64,000 nt of DNA from Methanosalsum natronophilum (GTDB lineage Archaea; Halobacteriota; Methanosarcinia; Methanosarcinales; Methanosarcinaceae), in NCBI RefSeq assembly GCF_024808815.1, contig NZ_JANUCS010000011.1, forward strand, positions 1 through 64,000, given 5' to 3'. The notes beneath the pieces are model-generated. The model ran no database searches and was not told the DNA's origin. It saw only the letters and a list, made by a program, of their open reading frames with translations. Positions 51,449 through 60,414 of this stretch are shown here, piece after piece (positions within the stretch are counted from its first letter, which is position 1; each line of letters opens with the position of its first letter). The translations under genes were made by a program, and so were the position numbers.

Positions 51449-51648
51449 TAAATCATCCTCTTTAAATTAATATTATTAGTATAAGCCAAATTTTAATTAT
51501 ACGTAAATAAGGTTTTCATTTTTATTTAATTGAAGTAAAAAAAAACAATTTTTGTTAAAAAAATATCAACTTAAAAAAAGGTAAAATAAACTTATTGCCT
51601 TATCAATAGCAAAAGTTCTATGGATAATGAACCAATGGCCTATTATTG

Positions 51649-52335
51649 TTAAGATTCGTTTTTTAGAGATATTTCACCAAAAGCTACTATTCCTGTAATG
51701 ATCAGATCAACTTTTTTGTTATCTGTATTGATGAAAGACCTATTATCTTTTAGCCCAGCAAAAAAAGGGACTAAATCAATATTTATATTCCAGTTTTTTG
51801 GGACTATTATTTCACCACTTCCAAATATAACAGTAGCTTTAATTTCTGCTGTATTTTCAGTTTCAGCAAGTTTCAAGTTAAGATCACAAGCTCCAAAAAT
51901 CGATTTGATGTTACCACCCTTAAAATTATTGGAAGCGTTAATCATTTCAATATTTCCAAAAATACTAGACATATTCACGCTGTCATTATTATTCATATCA
52001 TTACTTGAATTTTGTTTGCTCGTAAACTTTTTAATTACTATCCAGAGACCAAAGAAGATTAAAACTAAAGGCGACCAATCAACTATCAAAGTAGCTGTTA
52101 AAATGTCCAATAGATACAATTGAAAAAGACCAAATAATAATATAATTAATAAAGAACTTACAAATCTTCTAAATTTACTTGCTATTAAGATATACAGCCC
52201 ATATATTACAAACAAAGATGGAATAAATAAAACAAAATTACTAGTGTCATAGATGCTAGTAGTTTCTAATAGGAGAAAAAAGCCAGTTGTGATTATAATT
52301 ATACCAAAAATTAGTTGATAAGATATTTTCTTCAT
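51649..52335 (-). CDS. LiaF-type membrane protein
   Basis: A 228-residue protein with four N-terminal hydrophobic helices (about 8-25, 33-52, 60-80, 85-103), a hydrophilic linker rich in Asn and Ser, and a C-terminal beta-rich domain (SSIFGNIEMINASNNFKGG, KSIFGACDLNLK) as in LiaF/DUF5668 proteins. Bacterial LiaF represses cell-envelope stress two-component systems. In archaea the role is unknown and no kinase is nearby. It is followed by a noncoding stretch rich in A and T. Confidence 0.72.
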   Translation of the reverse strand: MKKISYQLIFGIIIITTGFFLLLETTSIYDTSNFVLFIPSLFVIYGLYILIASKFRRFVSSLLIILLFGLFQLYLLDILTATLIVDWSPLVLIFFGLWIVIKKFTSKQNSSNDMNNNDSVNMSSIFGNIEMINASNNFKGGNIKSIFGACDLNLKLAETENTAEIKATVIFGSGEIIVPKNWNINIDLVPFFAGLKDNRSFINTDNKKVDLIITGIVAFGEISLKNES

Positions 52336-52512
52336 ATTATGAAATCCACCAAATCTTCGTTATTTTTAACGGAAATAGATTGTGATATAAGTATAATAAA
52401 TCTTCTAAATTGAAAGAAAAAGCACTCAATTAAGATTTTAGTTGTCACTAATGCTTAATTTTTCTTTTAAATAGCATGCATTAAAAATAATAAAGTTATA
52501 GATATGACCTTT

Positions 52513-52692
52513 TCATAATTTTTTCTTCCCTAAGAAGTAATATGCTATGGCGCCTATAATGCCAAATAAAAGAGCTGCAAGAATCCATACAACCTTCATA
52601 ATAGGCTTCAGTCCTGTATTCTGAGTTAATACATCATATACTACCCATATAACTGAAAAAAGTACAATTAAACTCCAGATAGTTGAAAGCAT
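52513..52692 (-). CDS. small membrane protein with PLDc_N-like fold, 59 aa
   Basis: A 59-residue gene: ATG at 52692, stop at 52515-52513. Two transmembrane segments (SLIVLFSVIWVVYDVL and KVVWILAALLFGIIGAIAYYF) flank a short loop, ending GKKKL. The second helix plus preceding Lys resembles the phospholipase D nuclease N-terminal (PLDc_N) domain, a small membrane module without catalytic residues. GGAGG lies about 8 bases before the ATG, which supports translation. Function unknown; it lies between two other membrane-protein genes. Confidence 0.75.
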   Translation of the reverse strand: MLSTIWSLIVLFSVIWVVYDVLTQNTGLKPIMKVVWILAALLFGIIGAIAYYFLGKKKL

Positions 52693-52853
52693 TTTTTAAA
52701 CCTCCATTTAGAACTTAGTCTATGCCTTATAAATAATTATCTCAATGGATTTTGCTTTTAACACTAATTAATAAAAATAAATATGGTTGTGATTATTATA
52801 GAAATAAAATACAGTATAGTTCTAATATTCTAGTTAATTTTATAGTGTTATTT

Positions 52854-53813
52854 TTATTGGATATAAGCTAATGTAATAAACCCAATTATGCTCATCATTG
52901 AAAAAACTACAAATGTAGTGAAGTTGAATTTAGCTCCTTTAACTAAGTTTACTCTATCATCTACTCCTTTTAATAGGAACGAGAAGGTTTTAGGTAGTAA
53001 CAAAAAGTAAGGCATGAGGAACAAAAATAAGTACCAACCTTTGTTTTCTATTAAGGTTGATATTATTGCAATATTTAAGATTAAAAGTATATGCAATAAA
53101 AGAACTATGACAATGCTTTTTTTAACGCCAATTCGGATTACAAGACCATTCTTACCAGCTTTAATATCATAAGGGCGATCAACCATTTCACCACTTAATG
53201 AAAAGATTAATGTGCTAATTCCTGTAAGAGGCATTATTGCAAAAATTAGAGGATGGATGACTATGCCCTGTGCAGCTGCTCCTAATAATACAGCAAGTGG
53301 CCCAAATCCAAACCAAACAACAATTTCTCCTAATCCACGATATGCAAATTTAATGGGAGATGCTGTATAATACTTGCTTAAAAAAGTTGCAGTGATAAAA
53401 ATAAAGATAAATATAGGCCATAATTCACTATCTGAAACAAAAAGAAGTCCTAATATTCCAAAAAATGCAAGTATAATTCCAGTTCTTGCGATGAAAAACA
53501 TTTTTTGTTCTAAATTAGGGTAAGTTATTAAATATGCAGAACCACCACTGAAAAGATTTTTGCTGGATTCTAGTGTATCTGAGCCTTGTTTGGTATCGTA
53601 GATATCGTTATAAACATTCATAGATATGTGTAGACTAAACCCCACAATGCATGCTAGAAAAAAATTCAGGATATATATCTCATTTGTTATCATATAGGTA
53701 GTGGATGTACTTATTAGAAGAGGGGCTAACATTGCAATGAGGCCATGTCCTCTCACAAGGTTAAAAAAAGTAGGTTCAATTGATTTCATGTATCTTAATA
53801 TATTTTTATCCAC
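52854..53813 (-). CDS. UbiA-superfamily prenyltransferase
   Basis: A 319-residue membrane enzyme with about nine helices. The first Asp-rich motif is NVYNDIYDTKQGSD (near 67-80) and the second is DRPYDIKAGKNG (near 212-223); both bind the magnesium-prenyl diphosphate. Such enzymes attach a polyprenyl chain to an aromatic acceptor (MenA/COG1575 type) or to a lipid headgroup. In this group the product could be methanophenazine or an archaeal lipid precursor, but the acceptor is unknown. GTG 53813 is used; ATG at 53789 is an alternative. Confidence 0.78.
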   Translation of the reverse strand: MDKNILRYMKSIEPTFFNLVRGHGLIAMLAPLLISTSTTYMITNEIYILNFFLACIVGFSLHISMNVYNDIYDTKQGSDTLESSKNLFSGGSAYLITYPNLEQKMFFIARTGIILAFFGILGLLFVSDSELWPIFIFIFITATFLSKYYTASPIKFAYRGLGEIVVWFGFGPLAVLLGAAAQGIVIHPLIFAIMPLTGISTLIFSLSGEMVDRPYDIKAGKNGLVIRIGVKKSIVIVLLLHILLILNIAIISTLIENKGWYLFLFLMPYFLLLPKTFSFLLKGVDDRVNLVKGAKFNFTTFVVFSMMSIIGFITLAYIQ

Positions 53814-54675
53814 TTACTGCAAGCACAATTTTAGATTGATTCATATAACTAACAAACTAACAAAAAACTGCTTTTATCTTATAAATAGTTAGCTTATATA
53901 CAAATAATAATGATTTATAAAAATATTTTAACATATATTCGTGTAGCAATTATTCAGAGTATAAATTAGAAAATTAAGTTCTTATTTCTATTTAACAAAT
54001 GGGCTTAATCTCTAAAGTGTGTAGTTTTTAAATATATCAGGGCAAATATTTCATGAAAATATCACTTTTTTTAAAACTATCATGCCTCAAAACGTTGGTC
54101 CATGAAATATTTTGCCCTGTAAGAAATTATTGTGATTGAAACGGTTCTTAATAATATTAGCTGCTAGTATCAACAATCTAAAAGTTAAAAATAAAAAAGG
54201 GTAGTACTTTATTTATTTGTACCAATAGTATCTGTCGAACCTGTTAATTAATTTTCAAATTGAGATTGTGTAGTTATATTTATTTGCTGATTTTTTGTTC
54301 TATAACTCCTTTAATCTATAAACCTGAGAATTTTGAGAGGTCAGATATATCCTACCAGTTAACTTCATACGATTCCTCTGTGATGCCATGTTGTAGCAAG
54401 AACATTGAGAAGACGTAATTATAATTTTTCATTTCATGCAACTAAATAACTAAGTATTTTCACACTATAATTTAAAGCTAAAACCAGATGGTTGGTACAA
54501 TATGGTTATGTTTATAACTATTCGGTTTTTTGAATTACTAAGATTCATATGGAAGGATTGTATTACATTGCTGACTAGACACTTAGTGGAAGATTTGGTA
54601 AAAGACATAATTAAAATGGGACTATGTTAAAATAATTTATGAATCATATATAAAAAAGGTTAAAAAATTGATTCC
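53814..54675. other. 862-base non-coding region with an inverted-repeat unit
   Basis: No protein gene recognised. It holds the 82-base inverted repeat listed separately at 54038-54119. At 54646-54660 ATCATATATAAAAAAGG is a good TATA box for the YihY-like gene, only about 20-28 bases before its ATG, suggesting a very short leader. The remainder is plain AT-rich DNA. Confidence 0.45.
54038..54119. repeat. 82-base inverted repeat (possible MITE or structured RNA)
   Basis: CAGGGCAAATATTTCATG (54038-54055) and CATGAAATATTTTGCCCTG (54101-54119) are reverse complements apart from one extra base, with 45 bases between. The arms are long enough to be meaningful. They could be the ends of a miniature transposable element, a two-way terminator or a small structured RNA. 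I found no clear target duplication and no second copy in the window. Confidence 0.5.
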
Positions 54676-55518
54676 ATGAAAAAAATAATAGAAATTTTTG
54701 AAAAAACAGTGCATAAGTGGAGGTATGATGATGGTATCACTTATAGTGCAGCACTTTCTTTTATGATTCTAATGAGTTTTCCTGCATTGATATTATTTGT
54801 GATATCTATAAGCAGCTTTTTTTTGAAGGAAAAGGTAATACAAGAGTCAATTATACATTTTATTTCTCCTATTGCAACTCAATCAACAATTAACTTGTTG
54901 CATATTATTTTCCAGCACATTCCGAATACTAATATCATCACTTTTAGTTTGCTAATAAGTTTTATTTTATTTTTGTGGATATCAACTAACCTTTTCCTAC
55001 AATTGCAGAAGACAATTAATATTATGTGGGGTGTATCTCATGAAGAAAAAAGCTGGTATGAAAAAGCTATAGGAAAAAGAAAAACTGCTTTAATTACGGT
55101 ATTAGTGTTTACTTTTTTTGTATTTATGGTAACTATATTTGAATTAATATTTTCTACTGTTTTACCAGAAATTGGACAAATTTTACCAATATCATCTTGG
55201 ACAGTGCAAGCACTAACTTCAATATTGAATTTTATAATTGTTTCACTCTTTTTGGCTTACCTTTACAGAGTACTCCCGGACATAAAAATGGAGTATAAAT
55301 TCATTATCCCAAGTAGTTTCCTTACAGCTGGACTAATGACCTTAGGTAAATATGTTTTCAGTATATATCTAATGCATGCTAACCCAACTGGACTTTATGG
55401 TAGTATAGGATCCCTAATTGCTATCTTTCTCTGGGTATTCTTTATTTCAGTTATTGTGACCATTATGATAGAATTTACAAAAATATATGAAGAGTATGAT
55501 TACATGCATAAACTGTGA
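54676..55518 (+). CDS. YihY/BrkB-family membrane protein
   Basis: A 280-residue membrane protein with six helices. The N-terminal motif DDGITYSAALSFMILMSFPA (near 17-36) and the GLYGSIGSLIAIFLWVFFIS segment (near 241-260) are the family hallmarks. It was once annotated as ribonuclease BN; the actual function is unknown. TATA box and start are close together. It has no same-strand neighbour. Confidence 0.85.
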   Translation: MKKIIEIFEKTVHKWRYDDGITYSAALSFMILMSFPALILFVISISSFFLKEKVIQESIIHFISPIATQSTINLLHIIFQHIPNTNIITFSLLISFILFLWISTNLFLQLQKTINIMWGVSHEEKSWYEKAIGKRKTALITVLVFTFFVFMVTIFELIFSTVLPEIGQILPISSWTVQALTSILNFIIVSLFLAYLYRVLPDIKMEYKFIIPSSFLTAGLMTLGKYVFSIYLMHANPTGLYGSIGSLIAIFLWVFFISVIVTIMIEFTKIYEEYDYMHKL

Positions 55519-56060
55519 AGTATTCTAAGATTAAAAAAAAATTTATTATTCAATTTTATTTTTATAACAATAGATTAGACTGAGAAATTTATAATCTTGA
55601 AGTAGATTATTAGAATTCATCACTTAATCGATGACATATGAATTGTTATTAGGTTTAATAGGTTCATTATTTGGAGTTATTGTAGGTTTTGTTTGCAATA
55701 TTTGTAGGGCATGGGATGTCTGCTTGCTTTAGAAAACAAGTCTTTGCATGTTGTTATTGATTTTTATGCAAAAAAAGTAGGGTATTAGGAATTATTGTTG
55801 TATAATTTTTAATAGAGTAGGAACTATTAACCCTGAAAAAATCGATAGTTATAACACCTTAGTAAAAGGTTAATGCATAAATAATCTATAATTTATTTAG
55901 ATTAACTGCAGCTTGTGGTTGCTTTTTTTGTTCAAAAATTTTCATCCTAAAATCCCTATGATTTCAGTCAAATGAGAATCAATTTTTTATTTGTCATAGG
56001 CTGAATAGTTATTTAATGACCAATAATACTAAAGTGTAAAAAAACAAATTTCACTATATG
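55519..56060. other. 542-base non-coding region
   Basis: No intact gene. A short frame near 55631 reads as one hydrophobic helix (MTYELLLGLIGSLFGVIVGF) and then loses coding character, perhaps a remnant of a small membrane gene. The rest is AT-rich without a ribosome site. Confidence 0.35.
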
Positions 56061-57064
56061 TCATCTGAATTCTTTAATGTATTGGACTCTTTGACCTGCA
56101 CTCACGTAGCTTTTTTCTTTGAACACGGTAGAATTAGTTTTAGGAGTATGAATCTCAATTGACTTAAATAGGATAGGTAAACCCATTCCCAGGAAGAACT
56201 TTGGATGATCCTGAATATGAAAATGGAGATGTGGTTCTGTAGAGTTTCCGAGTTTCCACAGTAACCAATCAAAGTACCCTGCTTTACGACGTCACCGACG
56301 TTGACAGTAACGCTATTATAAGCTAGATGGGCAATGACACTGAATTCATGGCCATTATCAATAATAACATAATTACCTCGAAGATCTTTCTGTAAAATAT
56401 CCAGTGATCCTCCTGGACGAGGAGCATCATGATGAGAGGTGCGCATTTCGATGACTATTCCATCTCCAGGAGCATATATGGGTTTACCGAAGCAGTAATG
56501 ATCCTCATTTGAGATTCCAGAAACTCTATGGGTGCGCCCATTCTCATCTGTGATGACAAAATCATATGCATACCTTTGAGTATATAAGAACCACGAGTGT
56601 GAATGTTCTTTTTCAACATTTCCATTAAGCACAGTCCATTCGCCGTCAAAAGGAAGTCTGTAAGCAATATTATTAGAGTGTTCCTCAATGCCAGGAATTG
56701 ATTCCGAATATCGAAAAAAAATTGCAATATGACCCAAAAGTTGTTTAATTGAGGCAAAAAGCACGAAAGGATTGAACATTGTGAGGATTGAAGTAATCAT
56801 GAATTTTGTATTATATGATTTACCTCCAAAGTCTATCCAATCGGTAGGATGGGGAGTATCTGTGGGCGTAGTTCATAGCATCGAAATGTACGGCCATAGC
56901 CAAAAAAAGAAAAATAGCCCACATAATGTTAGCGGTTGTAATGAAGGGAATAAAAAACCAGGGACTGATATAAATCCAAGATACCCAACAACTGTAGAAT
57001 TAATACGTCGAAATCTAGAACTTATTTGACAATACACCTTGATTACTTTTTTTTTAGTACTCAC
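56061..57064 (-). pseudogene. M23 metallopeptidase, disrupted by TGA and an 8-bp duplication
   Basis: Reading from GTG 57064 (GGAG 7 bases upstream) gives an N-terminal membrane region (VVGYLGFISVPGFLF, LCGLFFFFWLWPYISML). It then hits an in-frame TGA at 56875-56873 and continues in the same frame into TTPTDTPHPTDWIDFGG and the peptidase domain (YAYDFVITDENG, GKPIYAPGDGIVIE, VIAHLAYNSVTVNVGD). The frame is lost after GYCGNS at an 8-bp tandem duplication (56242-56257). With one copy removed the reading becomes CGNSTEPHLHFHIQDHP, restoring the HLH metal motif, and runs to a TGA at 56063-56061. Intact it would be about 331 residues. Similar LytM proteins act on cell-envelope peptides; in archaea the target is unclear. 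Confidence 0.8.
56242..56257. repeat. 8-bp tandem duplication inside the M23 gene
   Basis: GAGTTTCC occurs twice head to tail on the + strand (GGAAACTC twice on the coding strand). Removing one copy joins the two peptidase frames exactly, so this is the mutation that broke the gene. Because it is a perfect tandem copy it could revert by slippage. Confidence 0.85.
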
Positions 57065-57366
57065 CGTGTTACTCCTCTTTTGTTCAGCTCCGAAATCGAA
57101 TCTAAAAAAAATTTCCTCCAATATTGGAATCATTTCTATTAAAAGCAGACTATGATTTATCAAACTTGTGTGTGTTTATCAATGAAAATAATTCTTTGCA
57201 AAAACACTTTTGATTTAAGAAATCCACCCTTTAATACTAGTTTTCAAATTATTCTTAAACAGCTTTAATTAAACCTAACAAAAAATACTCTTAACCAAAG
57301 CAGGTATAGCTTAAAAAAACAGCTTTGAAATCTAATTTAAGATAACTAAAGGTTACTAGAAACTAA
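57065..57366. other. 302-base non-coding region left of the element
   Basis: No gene. It contains the ribosome site of the M23 gene at its left edge (GGAG on the minus strand at 57072-57075) and A/T-rich DNA running to the 14-bp direct repeat that marks the element boundary. Confidence 0.35.
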
Positions 57367-57380
57367 TAGCCAAATATGCG
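57367..57380 (+). repeat. left target-site duplication of the casposon-like element
   Basis: TAGCCAAATATGCG abuts the left inverted repeat. It matches TAACTAAATATGCG at 62014-62027 at 12 of 14 positions, both differences being transitions. The right copy contains the last three tRNA-Leu bases. Confidence 0.6.
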
Positions 57381-57410
57381 GGGTTATAGTTATCTTCAAA
57401 AAAGGAACTC
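57381..57410 (+). repeat. left terminal inverted repeat
   Basis: It starts GGGTTATAGTTATC, then TTCAAAAAAG, then GAACTC. The first 24 bases are identical to the reverse complement of 61990-62013, and GAACTC matches after one extra base on the right side. Confidence 0.7.
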
Positions 57411-57570
57411 CTGTTTTTTATTTAATCTTTTTTGATTTTATTAGCTCTTTTTTAATTTTTGTTATATCACTATTTCACCTTTTTTTATTGTTATCATAAT
57501 ATGGAACTGATAGAAATCTTTCTATATGAGCACTCAAATATTTATTTTATAGTTTTTTAGAAGGTATTAT

Positions 57571-58062
57571 ATGTCAAAAACATCAAAACAAATTCTATAT
57601 GTTTTTTTATAGTTATAGTTGTGGCTACAGTAGGGTGTGCTAATCTTATAAGTGATATCAGATAATAATTGATGAATATAATGCTTATATTAACCAGTAT
57701 AATAGCTTAATAGAGAATGACCGAGAAATACGAAACAATGAACAGAAAAAAACTGATCAGTACAATGACATTATTTACCGATATAATTCAATGTCTTATT
57801 CTCAGCAAACATCTCCAAATACTCAAAGAGAAAATGATAGAGTAAAACCTGAACTTAATAGAGCTTCAAGAGATTTCCTAATTCACCTTAAAACTAAAGA
57901 AAGACATGTAGAAGACATGCTTAGATTAATGGGATTAACAAAGATAATTTAATTAAACAAGAACTTGCACATTATTTAGAGATAAGGTCAAACTTAATAG
58001 AAGCAAAGGTAAGTATTCGAAGTGATAAAGAAATAGCTAAGAACTGGCTCTATTCACAATGA
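57571..58062 (+). pseudogene. lipoprotein gene broken by frameshifts
   Basis: The ATG at 57571 opens MSKTSKQILYVFL and stops. One frame over, IVIVVATVGCAN continues as a signal peptide with a lipobox-like cysteine. Two further frames carry a coiled-coil-like body (IDEYNAYINQYNSLIENDRE ... ASRDFLIHLKTKERHVEDML) and a tail (NLIKQELAHYLEIRSNLIEA ... KNWLYSQ) to the TGA at 58060-58062. Pieced together it is a ~160-residue membrane-anchored lipoprotein of unknown function. Three frame changes make it a pseudogene unless the assembly is wrong. It is the first gene inside the element. Confidence 0.7.
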
Positions 58063-58152
58063 TTAATCTAACATTGTAATTTTTATTAATTCAAATGATT
58101 AACACAAGGCTAAACCATTAGTGAAAAATGTTGAATTCAAGATGTTGATAAA

Positions 58153-59001
58153 ATGAAGGATATTTATTTATTTTTGATCCTGGTTCCATCGGTTCTAATT
58201 ATGAACGTGATTGCATACTACCTTTTCATTCCTGATAAATACAAATACAAAAAAAGAAAGATAAATGAAACTATTTCAGCAACAACTCATAAGTTTTCGT
58301 TTTTATCTGAAATTTTGCCCTACCTGTTGCTGGTAGCTTTTGCATATATATTTGTGAAGTCTCAATGGTCAATAGTAACCATGCTTGGAATTTCTCAAAG
58401 TTATGCACTTGCAGACTACATTCTTGATGTGGAAGGCAACATTGTAAGCTTTTTCCAGATAATTGCCAGTCCCTTTTTGACCTATGTGAGCTCATTTATT
58501 TATCTTATAGGATTCCCTTTCCTTTTAACCTTCACATTTGTGATACTTCTGTTCACAAGACAGGTCAAAGCACTGCAGGAGTATGCCATTGCAATCACAA
58601 TTGCCTATATGCTGGCTTTCTTTTTCTATACCTTCACTCCTGTAGCTGTTACTGGACACACATTGCCTGATGTTGTTCCTCTTCTTTACAATCTAAGTCC
58701 TATTATAAACGATGGTTTAAGGTCATTAGACCCATTTCTCAACAGATGCTTTCCAAGCCTGCATGCAGGCCTCTCCTTTTTGGCAATGCTATTCATAATA
58801 TTCAAAACAGACCTCGATAATTTCAAACCCATTGCCATATTCATTACAATAGCTATTCAGTTTACCATATTCTATCTGGGAATACACTGGATACTGGACT
58901 TCATTGCAGGAGTGATACTTGCAGGTATCAGTTTTTATACAGCTGAACAGGTCCACAAAAGAATATCAAATTTCCAGGTTATTTATGGTAAAAGAAATTA
59001 A
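58153..59001 (+). CDS. PAP2-type membrane phosphatase
   Basis: A 282-residue protein with six to seven helices and the acid phosphatase/PAP2 motifs: RCFPSLHAGLSFLAM (near 197) and GIHWILDFIAGV (near 237), with catalytic histidines; the first motif is degenerate. It would dephosphorylate a lipid phosphate at the membrane, as in inositol-phosphorylceramide or polyprenyl-diphosphate enzymes. Codon use is noticeably less AT-rich than its neighbours: about 47% G+C in 58561-58620, with many CTG and GCC/ATC codons. That suggests later arrival. It is the only intact-looking large gene in the element. Confidence 0.75.
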   Translation: MKDIYLFLILVPSVLIMNVIAYYLFIPDKYKYKKRKINETISATTHKFSFLSEILPYLLLVAFAYIFVKSQWSIVTMLGISQSYALADYILDVEGNIVSFFQIIASPFLTYVSSFIYLIGFPFLLTFTFVILLFTRQVKALQEYAIAITIAYMLAFFFYTFTPVAVTGHTLPDVVPLLYNLSPIINDGLRSLDPFLNRCFPSLHAGLSFLAMLFIIFKTDLDNFKPIAIFITIAIQFTIFYLGIHWILDFIAGVILAGISFYTAEQVHKRISNFQVIYGKRN

Positions 59002-59087
59002 TATTGATTTTTGGCTATGTTACAAATTTAAAAGTCAAAATACCGTTGCTAGAATGATTGATCTGGTTTTTTAACTACTTTGAATAA

Positions 59088-60212
59088 GTATACTGTGGTG
59101 AGAAAGAGGTTGGTGAAGAAGAAATGATTGAAGGTAATATAGTGATACTTGGCAAAAGTTGAAATCTAACTCTTGAAGGTATTAGATGGTTAATAAAACA
59201 TAATGTACAGGTTACAATTATGGATTGGAATGGAAAATTATTGACTACAATGTTACCATCTGAAAGTACCAATGTTAAAACTAAATTTGCTCAATATCAT
59301 GCATTTGAGAATAAGAAAGCTAGAGTGTATTTAGCTAAAAAGCTAATCGAAGCCAAGATTTCAAAATCTGAAACTGTTCTTGACGATCTTAAATAAAAAA
59401 ACTCTAAAATTGAATTTGATTTTTCAGTTGAATTGAATAAAATACAAAATGCAACTACGATTAAAGAGATTATGGGTATTGAAGGTGGTATTGCTTGGAA
59501 ATACTGGAAAGAGTTTGGAAAATCAGTTCCATCAAAATATGAATTTGGCTCAAGGATTGATGACTACAGAAGACCAGTAAATGCAGGAGACAAAGTTAAT
59601 GTTATGTTGAATTATGGGTATGCTCTGCTTGAAGCTGAATGTTTAAGAGCTATTAATTCAAACGGTCTTGATGCTCATGTAGGGTTTTTACATGAAATGA
59701 ATCCAAGTAAGAACAGTCTAGCTTATGATTTACAAGAGCCTTTTAGATTCCTTGTTGATCTTGCAGTAATTAACCTGATTGAAAGAGATGAAATGGATAA
59801 GAAAGATTTTATCAGAACTGAATCTTATTCATTAAGACTTAGACCAACAGGTGCAAGAAAAGTAACTAATGAATTCAACAAAATGTTGAACAAAAGGGTA
59901 AGTTACAAAAACACCAATAAATCATGGAATTATATTCTATTTTTAAAAGCAAGAGAACTTACACATTACCTTACAGGAAAAAAGGATAACATAGATTTTA
60001 ACAAACCGTTGTATAAAATTGAAAGAGCTGAGTCAGAATTACTTAGACAAAAAATTATTGCTTTATCATACTCTGAATGGAAAGAAATGGGGTTTTCTAA
60101 AGGTACACTACATTATATGAAAAAGAATGCTAAATCAGGTAAACCATTTAAACTGAATTCTCATGTTAAAGAAAGACTTGAGAACTGGGAAATTTTGAAG
60201 GGTGAAGCATGA
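59088..60212 (+). pseudogene. cas1: cas1 pseudogene (casposase or orphan Cas1)
   Basis: The frame reads YCGEKEVGEEEMIEGNIVI, TGA at 59160-59162, NLTLEGIRWLIKHNVQVTIM ... STNVKTKFAQYHAFENKKAR ... TVLDDLK, TAA at 59394-59396, then 259 open residues. These include EIMGIEGGIAWKYW, the catalytic-region ALLEAECLRAINSNGLDAHVG with His/Glu/Asp (HVGFLHE, YDLQEPFRFLVDL), and a C-terminal helix-turn-helix (YSEWKEMGFSKGTLHYMKKN). The N-terminal strands are missing. Casposases and some CRISPR Cas1 proteins share that HTH tail. No cas2, other cas gene or CRISPR array lies near, which favours a casposase. Confidence 0.8.
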
Positions 60213-60414
60213 TAATTTAATATTATATTTACGATTTTATAGGATTAGAAAAGCAGTAGTGATAAAATAAATTAGATGATGATTTAATATTGTATCAAAT
60301 AATATTAATAAAAAAATATATAACTACAAGCTTTATTATGTACTCGAATCTATGAAAAATTAAATTACCAAATACAATAATTTATTTCATAACAGAAAAT
60401 ATTTAGAATCACTC
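60213..60414. other. 202-base AT-rich gap
   Basis: No gene, no palindrome of note and no cas2-like frame. It separates the cas1 pseudogene from the convergent repeat-protein gene. Confidence 0.4.

Noticed and set aside
55631-55800. Short hydrophobic frame starting MTYELLLGL
   Set aside because: It is too short, loses its frame after ~33 codons and has no ribosome site; at most a remnant.
56772-57029. Plus-strand open frame of 85 codons
   Set aside because: It lies antisense to the M23 gene, has no homology I recognise, and the minus-strand protein explains the sequence.
59160-59396. Possibility that TGA or TAA is recoded as sense in this organism
   Set aside because: Both TGA and TAA occur as disruptions, and ordinary genes in the window end at TAA, TGA and TAG as normal stops; simple nonsense mutation is more likely.
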